From Alligator mississippiensis (Eukaryota; Chordata; Crocodylia; Alligatoridae): a stretch of DNA of 64,000 bases. Positions 26,341-35,579 of the stretch are shown piece by piece; position 1 is the first letter of the stretch; the number at the start of each line of letters is the position of its first letter. The notes under the pieces were generated by a model, which worked only from the letters and a program-made list of their open reading frames with translations, did not search any database and was not told where the DNA came from. The position numbers and the translations under genes are program-made. The stretch spans positions 237,486,719 to 237,550,718 of the forward strand of contig NC_081824.1 of assembly GCF_030867095.1 (NCBI RefSeq). Reading direction: 5' to 3'.

Positions 26341-26440
26341 ACCAATAACTTCATGGGGCTGTGTAGTGTGTTGTCTGTGTAATAAAACTGTTATTTGGAT
26401 CCCTAAGTGGGGTTTTGCTTTACTATGGTTTGGCCCTGCT
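25560..26440 (+). mobile_element. possible solo LTR
   Basis: It has the order of parts of a retroviral-type LTR: a stretch with no ORF, a TATA-like CTATAAAAAGG at about 26010, and AATAAA at 26382 about 365 bp later, followed by a GT-rich stretch. No clear TG..CA ends, target duplication, primer-binding site or internal genes were found, so this is a weak call. A microsatellite (26271-26340) has expanded inside it. Confidence 0.3.
26271..26340. repeat. (GT)25(GA)10 compound microsatellite
   Basis: Perfect GT from 26271 to 26320 then perfect GA to 26340. Open frames crossing it on both strands are artefacts of the dinucleotide run. Confidence 0.97.
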
Positions 26441-26944
26441 CCAATCTCTGCTCCTCGCCGCTCTAACTTCAGTCTCATTTCTCCCTCTCCTGCTTCTGGC
26501 TCTCTGCCACCTCCAACACCTGTCCTGAGCTCCTCTCTGCCTCCAAACCCCCTGTTTCTTTGCCACTGTCTTATCCCCACTGCCTTTTCCTTTTCCCCTG
26601 AGCAGACAGGTTTCTGCCCGTTTCTTGCCAGGCTATCTCCTCCTTTCCACCACTTATCTGCCCCCCCACAATATCTCAGCTGTCTGCCTCAGTTTCCAGC
26701 CCCAGTCTACCTTAAGTAAACCCAAGCCTCAGTTCCTCAGCTAGCTTCTCTGTAGTCACTGGTTCTAATTCTGGTTCTGGCAACTTTCACTCCCTACACT
26801 TTAACTCTCTCTCTCTCACCTGAACCTTCCCCCAAATATCCCAGGTACCCCAAGCACATGCATACACACTGTACCATCCAAGTTAGGAACTTACCTGTGT
26901 GTATGTGTAGGTGGGTTGTATGTGTGTGAACTGGTGAGTGTGTG

Positions 26945-26968
26945 CATATATATATGTGTGTGTGTGTC

Positions 26969-27001
<33 letters not shown>

Positions 27002-27002
27002 G
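26945..27002. repeat. TA/TG microsatellite
   Basis: Mixed TG and TA dinucleotides, with a pure TA tract from 26975 to 27000. The wider 26890-27180 region stays TG-rich. Confidence 0.92.
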
Positions 27003-27009
27003 TCATTGT

Positions 27010-28031
27010 GTGCATGATATATGAATTAGTGATCTGTGTCTAACTTTTGGGGTATATAGTGTATGTGCTTGAATTGGTGATAGGTATGCAGGTGCCTAGG
27101 CTGGTTTGAATGTGTATGTGCCACAGCTGGTAGTGTGTGTGTGTGTATGCACCTAATTGATTTGTGTGTTTGTATATGTGCAATTCTGTCACACCCTCCT
27201 GTCTAACAGCGCACTATTGAGATCCTGAGAGTTGGCCTGACCCCACAGGGCAACGTTGCCTCATGCCTGCAAGTGCTGCAGGGCACAGCAGCCAGAGAGG
27301 AGTAGGAGGGATGAAGTGATGACTACCTGCCTGCATTCAGTCCTTGACCACCACCATCAGCCTGAGCCTAGGGAGGCACCAATCACATCTCTGCACATGT
27401 GGATAGAACTGAAAGTTGTCAGAAATCCTCACACAAATCAGTCCCTGCCCTGCTAGGGCAAGGAATGTGTTCTCTCTGAGTTAGTCAGAATTGCCAGTAG
27501 ATGCTTCCCTTCCCCCTCCCCACAGCCTACAGCTTACTCTTCCCTGCAAAAAGACCTGTAACTTCTGCAGATGGATCTGTGGCTCAAAGATTGGAGTCTT
27601 AAGGCACCTCAAAACCCATCAATGAGTTATAGTAGAGATCATCTTCAAACTGAGAGATTGCTGAAGAAAAGATGCTCCTACATCTCCCTTCCCTGATCAT
27701 CCCACAAGTCCCATAAAAAGCATAGGCTTAAGAACACCAAGCCCAGTGCTTGTTGCTCACTCATAGAAGACCATGTTCAGACCAGATGGTCCAAACCACC
27801 AGGCTCCCCATTCTCCTGCCCTGTCTTTTTATACCTGCTGTTTCAAGAGGGAATATGCAGTTTATTCCAGTCCTCAATGGAATAAGTGAGATGCAAATCT
27901 TGAAGCTTCTGGGACTTTTCCCTGGTGGCTGATACTTTTCTGAAGCCCAGAAAGCAGCCTGCCTGCAAGTTATGGGTACCACCCTGCCTGCTCTGGAGTG
28001 CAAGGCCAAAGTACACTCTGTTGACTAGATC
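27010..28031. other. intergenic, nothing recognised
   Basis: The TG-rich decay of the neighbouring microsatellite continues to about 27180. The rest shows no gene or known repeat. Confidence 0.5.
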
Positions 28032-28039
28032 CTGTAGCC

Positions 28040-28254
28040 CAGGGTTCAACAATGTTTTGGGGCAGTGTCAAAAAACACATGCAACCTCAACCTGCACGAT
28101 GTTGGCATACCAGGGGCACAAGGTGGGGGAGTCACAAGGGGCCTGAACCTTGTTGTGGCAGCACAGCCCCTGCCCCTTCCCCTTTGCCACCGTCTGCCCT
28201 GAGGCACACGTGCCAAGCAAAATGCCTTCACATGCCAGAGGTTGGCTACCCCTG
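28040..28254. mobile_element. hAT MITE, target duplication CTGTAGCC/TTGTAGCC
   Basis: 215 bp with ends CAGGGTTCAACAATG and GAGGTTGGCTACCCCTG. The flanking 8-mers match 7 of 8 at 28032-28039 and 28255-28262. Confidence 0.8.
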
Positions 28255-29234
28255 TTGTAGCCTAGGTAAGGCCCTAGCACAACAATCAGAACTGTAAGTG
28301 CACACACTGCCAAGCATGCAGTAGTTTCCCCACCAGGGTGCTACATCACCCAATAGAGCCATTCTTCATGAAGTTTACATGGATGGCTCCTCTCAGGAAT
28401 GTCAGTGTGGTGCTACCCAAGCATTGCATCTTCCTGGTTACCTCTTGCTCCCTTACATGTCTGATTGGAGCCTCATTATATAACCTAGACCTGGGCTCCC
28501 CTCTCTTCGTCCTCTGCCTGTTCTCTTTGGTTGAATGCACCTTTGTCTATAGCACTACTGCCCCTCTCCAGAATTCTCCCTCATCTACCAGCTCAGCTCT
28601 GCTTTTGCCCTCCTTTTGCATGCTTTTCTGCCTGCACTCCCATATGACCTCACCAATGTTTCCTTTTCCTACAGCACACTTCAGTTTCCCCTTCTTCCAT
28701 CATACAGGGCTGCAAATCCACTGTATGGAGCCCTCCTCACATCTGGGTAGTGTCCTGCTACTGCCTTTCTTTTCTGGACCAAATCATCAGTGTCACCATT
28801 GTAACAGCTCAAGCCTTCAAACCTCACTGCCCAATTGCTTCCCTTGCAGAGCCCTGCTCTCTCTCACAGCTGTGGACACCCTTTTCTTGAGCCTCTCAGT
28901 GTCCTTTATAAGTACTTCCTGTCAACAAACTTGTCTACCTCTATTTTTGTTCTTATGCTTTGTTTTCTACACTGTCCCAACAGCTCCTGAGTCTAAGAAA
29001 GTGTTGGATTCACTCTTCCTTTGGTATAATAGTCTCAGGCACTGTCACTTTCTGAAGAATAAATAAGAGCTATGAGTCCCTCTCTGTAAGACAGACATGT
29101 CCATTGTGCTGAATCCACTTCATCCTCCCCATATCCTGCATGGGTTAGCTAGAAGAATATTAAAGCATGAAGCTCAGGCCTTAGTCTGTAAGAGTTACTC
29201 TATGAGTGGAGCTGTGAGTCACTTAAGGCTCAGA

Positions 29235-29720
29235 CACAAGTGCAACTCCCTGCTGTAACTCATGGCACCTCACAGGAAGTGCCATGAGTTACAGCAATCC
29301 CCTGGACCCAACAGACATTCGCTGTTGGGTCCCAGGAGTTGGGGGATGGAGCTGCAGTTTCAAGTGGCTGCAGGTGCAGCCACTCTCCCCCCTCCCGACC
29401 CAGGTGCTGCCTTCAGAATAGGAGCGCGCAGGGGGGGGAGGGTGGAATGGAGTGGGAGGGAGCTTGTTCTGGGGCCTGCCTAGCCAGTGGTGGAGGGTGG
29501 ACCAGGCAGATTGGAGCCCTGCTCCTGGCACACACTGACACGAGTTAACGAAGGTGCTCTGCTTTGGAGTGCCTTCATCTGAACCTTCACATAATGAGGG
29601 CTCAGATTGTTACAGGACTGGCCCCTTTTAAAGTGCTCTGCAGCCATGTGCTTCTGTAACAGCACAGCTTTAAGAGTGCTTTCAGTGGCAGATCACAAGA
29701 CAAAACATCCCTTGTGGCAG
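29235..29720. mobile_element. foldback repeat family, copy 2
   Basis: The same front and rear blocks as copy 1, with a different GC-rich middle. Its front holds a hairpin with perfect 17-bp arms (29252-29268 and 29279-29295). It ends close to the BCL2L11 poly(A) region. Confidence 0.6.
29252..29295. repeat. hairpin with perfect 17-bp arms
   Basis: GCTGTAACTCATGGCAC and GTGCCATGAGTTACAGC around a 10-nt loop. The homologous position in copy 1 (about 21746-21780) has a decayed left arm. Confidence 0.9.
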
Positions 29721-30010
29721 TGTTCTTAGTTCTCCTGACTAGATTTGGGCTTGGTTTGTCTCTGTGATGACCTTGCATGCCTAGTATGTGGTTTATTTCC
29801 ACACCCCCAAAATGCATTACCTTCATGTCTTCTAAGCTGAAGCTCATTCTTATTTTTGGCCTATATCACCACCACGTTAAACCCCTCGTATGACTTTGTT
29901 CTTCCTTCTCATGCTCACCCCTAACACTTCATCCAAAATTCCAGACATCTCTCCCAAAAGGTCCCAATTTTAAACTCAAGCAAAACAACACATCACTACC
30001 AGTTGAAAGT

Positions 30011-30016
30011 TTTATT
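30011..30016 (-). terminator. BCL2L11: BCL2L11 polyadenylation signal AATAAA
   Basis: The plus strand TTTATT is AATAAA on the gene strand. Within about 15-30 nt downstream the transcript strand is GU-rich (TGATGTGTTGTTTTG), the usual second half of a vertebrate poly(A) site. Cleavage is expected near 29990-30000. No CR1- or MITE-type sequence begins until about 300 bp beyond. Confidence 0.8.
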
Positions 30017-30086
30017 CATATAAAATTCATTATTAAGAACATAAAAGAATTGCATCTTAAAAAATATCTGCAATTATTTACAGCAG

Positions 30087-30094
30087 TATTGCAC
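30087..30094 (-). promoter_or_regulatory. miR-25/32/92/363/367 8mer seed site in BIM 3' UTR
   Basis: The transcript strand reads GTGCAATA, an 8mer match to the AUUGCAC seed family, about 90 nt upstream of the inferred cleavage site. BIM repression by this family is well established in mammals. Use in this species is inferred. Confidence 0.6.
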
Positions 30095-30291
30095 AAGTAA
30101 AGTGGCAATTACCCTGTCAAAAATTCATCAGTGCAACACAAGTAAGCCAGGGAAATTGCAATAAAAATGCTACATATGCTGGGTCTTATGAAACAAGTTA
30201 GTGATTAATCAGTACAAGGTCAGTGCTATGGTTATATTTGTACCTGATGTTAAGGCAATTTGATACAATAACTGGCAGTCTTGAAAGCAGG

Positions 30292-30298
30292 GTGCAAA
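30292..30298 (-). promoter_or_regulatory. miR-19 7mer seed site in BIM 3' UTR
   Basis: The transcript strand reads TTTGCAC, a 7mer match to the miR-19 seed but not an 8mer because the next base is C. It lies about 200 nt from the miR-92-type site. miR-19 and miR-92 are encoded together in the miR-17-92 cluster. Confidence 0.5.
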
Positions 30299-30984
30299 AT
30301 TTATTCCCTAAAAATAAAAGTAGTTCTATTAATAAACTTGCAGATGCTTTTCATTTATGAGGTAATAGCTATATCCTGCACTGTGTAAACTGAATCTGAA
30401 GGACAAGATGTTTAATAGCCCATAATTATTGAGTTGAAACACTATAAAGATAGTGTACTGAAATTTACTGCCTGAATCTTACTTTTATCATCTGGATGGG
30501 GAATAAGGTAGACTGTGTTCATTGTTGGCGCACAGACTTGGGTGAGAGTTAAAGGCAATGGGGATAAGAGGGTAGAGATCTGCATGTTGCAGAAAGCCTG
30601 AAAAAGTTACTAGCTTCACAACACTCTCTCTGTTCAATAAACTGTTTGAATAAACTGCCCTCAGCCTCTAGGATTTAATCATGCCCTGCTTAGAGGGATG
30701 AGATTATTTTTGATGAATTGACACTTAGGAACTACAGAGCAACATGCTAACTTGCCACTCCACAGTGTATTTTATTTGAAGTTTGTCTTTGTATCATTGA
30801 GCTAAATGGCTGAGCCCAAAAAAGGTGACCAAGTTGTAGGGAAAAAAAATGAGTGCCTATGTAGTAGAAATATTTTTCAAAATCTTAAACAAAAGAAACT
30901 TAAATCCCACTGACTCTCAATGGCACTTAAACTCCTTTGTGCTTATGTGACCTGAAAATTCTACTCCATAACTAGACTTTACCG

Positions 30985-30991
30985 ATTGCAC
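30985..30991 (-). promoter_or_regulatory. second miR-25/32/92 7mer seed site in BIM 3' UTR
   Basis: The transcript strand reads GTGCAAT, a 7mer match without the flanking A. A single 7mer can occur by chance in 5 kb, so this is weaker than the distal 8mer. Confidence 0.4.
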
Positions 30992-31277
30992 TGAACAAGA
31001 CAATGCTGTAAACTGATCAATCACTAATTCCATATACACACCAGTAAATTCAGGAAAAACAAACTTTACAGGAACTTAAATAAGCAGAAAATAAATATAC
31101 AATGTTTCTACAAGTTACAGTATTACAAAACAGTAGAGTGCATTAATTACACAGAAATGGGAATCTACAGCATTTACCAAGTCCAATTCTAAAAAAAAGT
31201 GTAGAAAAACAGTAATTTTTACTTATTTATATGCTGTACAACATTTTTACATAACATAATAAGAAAAGAAAGGAAAC

Positions 31278-31284
31278 ATTGCAC
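31278..31284 (-). promoter_or_regulatory. third miR-25/32/92 7mer seed site in BIM 3' UTR
   Basis: A further GTGCAAT on the transcript strand, about 300 nt from the second. It is supported mainly by the clustering of three such sites in the last 1.3 kb of the UTR. Confidence 0.4.
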
Positions 31285-31925
31285 ACAGGCATTTGGCTCA
31301 GATAGTGAAAATAATGTTGCCCTAATCTAATAAATACTCAAATATTTACAATTATTGGGGGGAGAGAGGGGGGAAGCATAATACCTTTTAACACAAGTTT
31401 TTTGCAATAAGAGGTTTGAATCTGGTTTGTCCACAACCAAAGACAATTCTTCATAAAATAGTTTTGGCAGGATATACGAAGTAAGGATAATAGGAAATTT
31501 AAAGAAATTATTCGATTAGTCAACTAACAGCACAGCTAAAATGATTTTTATAGACTTTTAAATGTCATGCTGTAGGGATCTTTAAAAAAAGAAAACAAAA
31601 AACAAACAAACCCACGCATCTGACCTGGGCAGGAGGGTTGTCAAGGCACAAAACCTGCTTTTACAATTGTCAAAAACAAAGGGAATAGTTTTAATTTTTT
31701 GAAGGTATACATACTGTATTAATTTCTATAGAAAACATCTTGATAAACGAGTACAGAAAAGTCCAAGTCACATGGTATGAATATATTTTTTTAATGTTCA
31801 TATAATTAATTGAATTCTTGACTGCTTGCAGACATTTAAAACAACAAAAAACAAAAACACACCACAAACCAAAAACCATGCTTTACCAGAAACAGCAGCA
31901 CGTTTCTTTGACCCACCTCCACAAC

Positions 31926-32035
31926 GTCCGTATAGATTGGGCACTTCAGAGGGGCTTTTATCTAACAGCTGATTCAGTCAGCTATTAGATAAAAGTGGCA
32001 CAAAAGCCCCGCTGAAGTGCCCAATCTGTGTAGAC
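31926..32035. mobile_element. foldback (hairpin) insert inside BIM 3' UTR
   Basis: A 110-bp imperfect inverted repeat. The left arm runs from about 31926 to 31972 and the right arm back from 32035. Shared blocks include GATTGGGCACTTCAG / CTGAAGTGCCCAATC, GGGGCTTTT / AAAAGCCCC and ATCTAA / TTAGAT around a short loop. It looks like a small palindromic MITE fixed in the UTR. No clear target duplication was found. As RNA it should form a stem of 40-50 bp with bulges. Confidence 0.7.
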
Positions 32036-32126
32036 ATTGGGCAAGTTGGGTCCAACTAATGCACTGCTTCTTCTGGGCATGTGCTGGGCTCGGCACTGAA
32101 GTATGTCAAGTTTAAAGAAACAAGCT

Positions 32127-32147
32127 GGGGGGGTGGGGGGGGGGGGG
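32127..32147. repeat. G-homopolymer run (C-run in BIM transcript)
   Basis: Twenty-one bases of G broken by a single T. It lies in the BIM 3' UTR and reads as a C-run on the transcript strand. Confidence 0.85.
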
Positions 32148-35100
32148 TTCTTTTTAATGTCTGCAAGCAGCCCTTAAGATTATTTGTAGGGTTTACAGGA
32201 AGCTAGCTAGTTTGAAGCCACAGCGTAGAGGCAAACCTGTTGCAATACCATGCCAGAGGTAAATATGCAAGAAAGCACACAAAAGTCTCCAGGCACTGGG
32301 CCAGCAGAGCCTCACTGAAGGGGAGCATGTGAGACTCAGGGTGATGGAGGCAGAGGAGAAAGGGCAAAAATCATGGGGAGAAATTATGCTGACGTTTCTG
32401 AAGACTCTATATTTAAAAAGAACTTCAGAAGTGTTTCAACCATAGAAGCACATGTCGTACTGAAAACAGTTTCTTTGGTATGTTCAGAAAGATATATTGT
32501 AAATAAAAGTTTCAAGCCTGTTTACTTCAGTTCATCATGGAAACCCAGTGAATAATGTGGTCTTAACTAAGGAAGTTTCAAGACAGTAATAGCTGGAACT
32601 AGATGATTATATCTAATGGTTTCAAGTTCAGAAGATGACCACAATCTCTTGTTTTTGGAAAACCTGACTTCTTACTAATCCTTATAATGGCTATGAGACC
32701 CCAATGTGTAAGCAGTGTTCAAAATGGAAGAGCAATGAATTTATATCCTCCCCCACCCAGTAATATGGATGATAATCTCTGATTAGGACCTCTAGAGTTC
32801 TGCCTCTGAAACTCCAGATATTTGAAAAGACCACTTCCCTCAAAAACTTAAAAAGTATCAAATAAACCCATTGCTTTGATAATTGAAGCTAACATCCTTG
32901 ACCTACAAAGCCAAAGTGTGTTTCTACCCTCTTGATTCACTGCACTCTGGAGTCTGCTAGCAGAGCCATGTCTGGACTAGAAACCTTTTACCTAGCACAG
33001 ATAGGCACTGGCGGCCAGTGCATAGAGTACATATTATACAAACTCATTACAATTTTTAAAAATATATGCACATACAATGGCTTCTCCTGATAAATATATT
33101 GCAACATTTTGGAAAAATAGCTATCCCATTCTTTCTATGGTGTTGATGAAACCAGAAAATCTGTGGTCTTCTGAAGTAGACTGCAGCAAACAGGAACCGA
33201 ATGAATCACTCATGCAGGCTCTTGGCACTGGTCGCAAGATGACAGACAAACCTGAAGACAGACTAGGGCAAATTTATGCATAAATGCACACCCTCTGTAT
33301 AAAGGAACTACATAGCCCTCGAGCACCTGTCATACAGTTTCCTGTTGCATTAAGAGGTGAACCACAAAACAAAAGAATAAAATTCAATTTAGTCTAGATT
33401 TGTGGCTACAATGCCCACTCAGCAAGTTCTGGGTGGTGTTCAGCACGTGTTTTAACTTGCCTCCCTCTGACTTCCCCTCCACCCCCAAAATTAAAGCTTT
33501 TCCTTTTTATGAAATCTTCCTTTTACTTCCTAGTTCGCTCAAGTTGTAATCAAATACATCATTCTGTTACATCACAAATGCCAGCTCTTGCCACCCGTGG
33601 CATCACAGATGTATCATTTCGGAATAACTTCTGCAAACTATTGGGGCGTACTAATGGAGCACTCCACACAAGAAATGTCTAACTAAAGGAAAAATATGCT
33701 AAATCTTATGTCTGTGCTGAACACCTCCCCATATCCAGTGAATAGGGATGCCAGGTCCAGGAATCTTATGTCAACTTCATTCTCTTGCATGTTCATCCTC
33801 AACACTTGTGTCTTGTGAAGAATATAATCAATTCTCCACCGTGTATGTATACTATGAGTGGTCTTACAAGTATGTACCATTTTAAAACCTTATGTGGAAA
33901 TTCTGCTGTGAACAGTAGCATCTTTCAAAATGATAGAACTTTTGTTCCTGTTGGATATCTACTTATTAACCTTTTGGACTTTGAACCACCATGATCACTG
34001 CAGATATTCCACTTTTGGTCCTCACACCAAAGCAGTAAAGTCAGTAGTCCATGCATTCAACCATTATAGCTGTTTGTTCCTCACCTCTCTTCAAAACATG
34101 CCTTCAGCACAAATCCAAAATGTTTTAAACACCCAAACACCATCAACTGGGTTTTATCAACAATAACTGTAAAATAGAGTGAGGTTTCAAATATTTCCTG
34201 AAATTATGCAGTAGGACCCTTCACTTTTGGGTAAGACTGCAGTGTATTGGGTCTGTTTAGGCCCACACAGACAATATGTTATTGCTTTAATCATTCCACA
34301 TCTCAAACATTAATATATTATAATACATAAATGTATCCATACACACTTTATATAAAGAACTTTAAGAAAGGCAACCTGGTGTGTTTTTGGACCATGACAT
34401 TTTTACATTTATGCCTCAAATTTCAGATCAACTTCAAGATTCTGGTTTCTAAGCTGGTGGAGGTGGACAGCTCATGGCAGGAGAGCTCCAGCTGTGCTTG
34501 ACTGCAGCCTGAAGTTAGCAGGGCACATGCTGTTTATGCCACACAAGTGCAGTTGAATTTAAAGAGGTGTTAAGTGACCTGCCGGATTATGGAGAGCCGA
34601 TGCAAATCCCTTCATTCTTTTGAATGAAAGTGATCAGCGAATGAACAGAGAGAACCTATTCTAAGTCTGACCTCTCCTTGCTGGAGCAAGAAAGCTGTAC
34701 AGCAATTTTATAAAATAAACTGAGGCAGCTCTGCAAGTCAGGTGGCTCAGTTAAGTCCGCCGCAGCATGATGCAGATCAGCCCACCAGTTTCCAGAAGTG
34801 AGCAGGAAAATCATTCAATAATGGTTGAATATTTTCCTTAATCTCAGTCCATAAAAAGTTCAAGGAAAACCAGCGTAAACAACACTTTCAAGAGAAATTG
34901 TGCTTCAGGAAGTTCAAATATGTCCATTTCCACAGTTCATTTCTGCTTCTTCACAGTGAACTCCCTGTTTTGTCTGACAGCAGACAAAACTATAGGTCCA
35001 TGTGCATGTTTTTACAAGCATGGAGTCCCACTGCTCCTTCCAATATGTGATGTTCTTTAAGAAAAAGGAGGATTTCTCAAATGCATTATTAGCATGCACT

Positions 35101-35154
35101 CCTCCTGGGTTCTGACAAGTAAACAAATCTCAGAGCATCCAGAGTCAGCGTCAA

Positions 35155-35241
35155 TCACTGTCTTCTCCAAATGAGGCGGATGATATAATGCAAGAGGCGC
35201 AAAATAATCTGGTGATTTACTCCTTGGTTATCCCAGAAGCC
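35155..35241 (-). CDS. BCL2L11: BCL2L11 (BIM) terminal coding exon, C-terminal membrane anchor
   Basis: Last coding part of BIM: 28 codons plus TGA. It follows an acceptor TTTTTTGCAG and joins in phase 0 to the Arg-Arg end of the BH3 exon. The peptide begins GFWDNQG and ends IILRLLHYIIRLIWRRQ. It is the counterpart of the conserved mammalian tail (ILRLLRYIVRLVW), the hydrophobic segment that holds BIM in the outer mitochondrial membrane. The exon is about four codons shorter than I recall for the mammalian one and lacks the acidic stretch just before the hydrophobic segment. The other two frames from this acceptor hit stops within eight codons, which fixes the frame. No downstream coding exon is needed, since the stop is followed by a long 3' UTR. 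Confidence 0.95.
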   Translation of the reverse strand, partial: GFWDNQGVNHQIILRLLHYIIRLIWRRQ

Positions 35242-35539
35242 CTGCAAAAAAGAATGTAAAAGTTTATTTTTCCATTGAAGGTTCCAATCCAGAAATGTCT
35301 ATTACTAACATACAAACCAACTCATTGGGATGGAGCATTCTCAGTTTAACAGAAAAATGCAAGATAATGCTAATAGAAAAGCTGGTAGAGAACAATTCAA
35401 AAAAATAGTAAGCTACGTAGTTGCAATTTACTTTTTTTAAAATCAATAAATTCTTTCTAAATTACTGAGGTGATTGCGAAAAGGAAGACAATACTGGAGA
35501 GTGTAAATGACTGTTCTTGTTTTAAAACTGGCCAGACAT

Positions 35540-35579
35540 AGTTAACATGTCCCATTTCAGGAAATGGGACATGTTAACT
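35540..35579. repeat. perfect 40-bp palindrome in BIM intron
   Basis: Two 19-bp arms, 35540-35558 and 35561-35579, are exact reverse complements around a 2-bp AG centre. The arms begin AGTTAACATGTCCC. It lies about 300 bp upstream of the terminal-exon acceptor. No flanking duplication or extended arms mark it as a known element. Confidence 0.9.

Larger units (their letters stand above)
29996..35154 (-). other. BCL2L11: BCL2L11 3' untranslated region
   Basis: About 5.2 kb between the BIM stop codon and a good polyadenylation signal. There is no long ORF and no CR1 or hAT insertion, which contrasts with the repeat-rich flanks and suggests constraint. It holds seed matches for miR-25/32/92 and miR-19, a foldback insert at 31926-32035 and a G-run at 32127-32147 (a C-run in the transcript). 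Mammalian BIM also has a long, strongly regulated 3' UTR. The lower end is placed from the poly(A) signal, so it is approximate, and shorter alternative ends are possible. Confidence 0.8.

Noticed and set aside
26136..26719. Frames containing Val-Cys or Thr-His runs
   Set aside because: They translate the GT/GA microsatellite.
35543..35576. p53-type response element in the 40-bp palindrome
   Set aside because: Two CATG-centred half-sites each miss one position and are separated by 14 bp, longer than the usual spacer.
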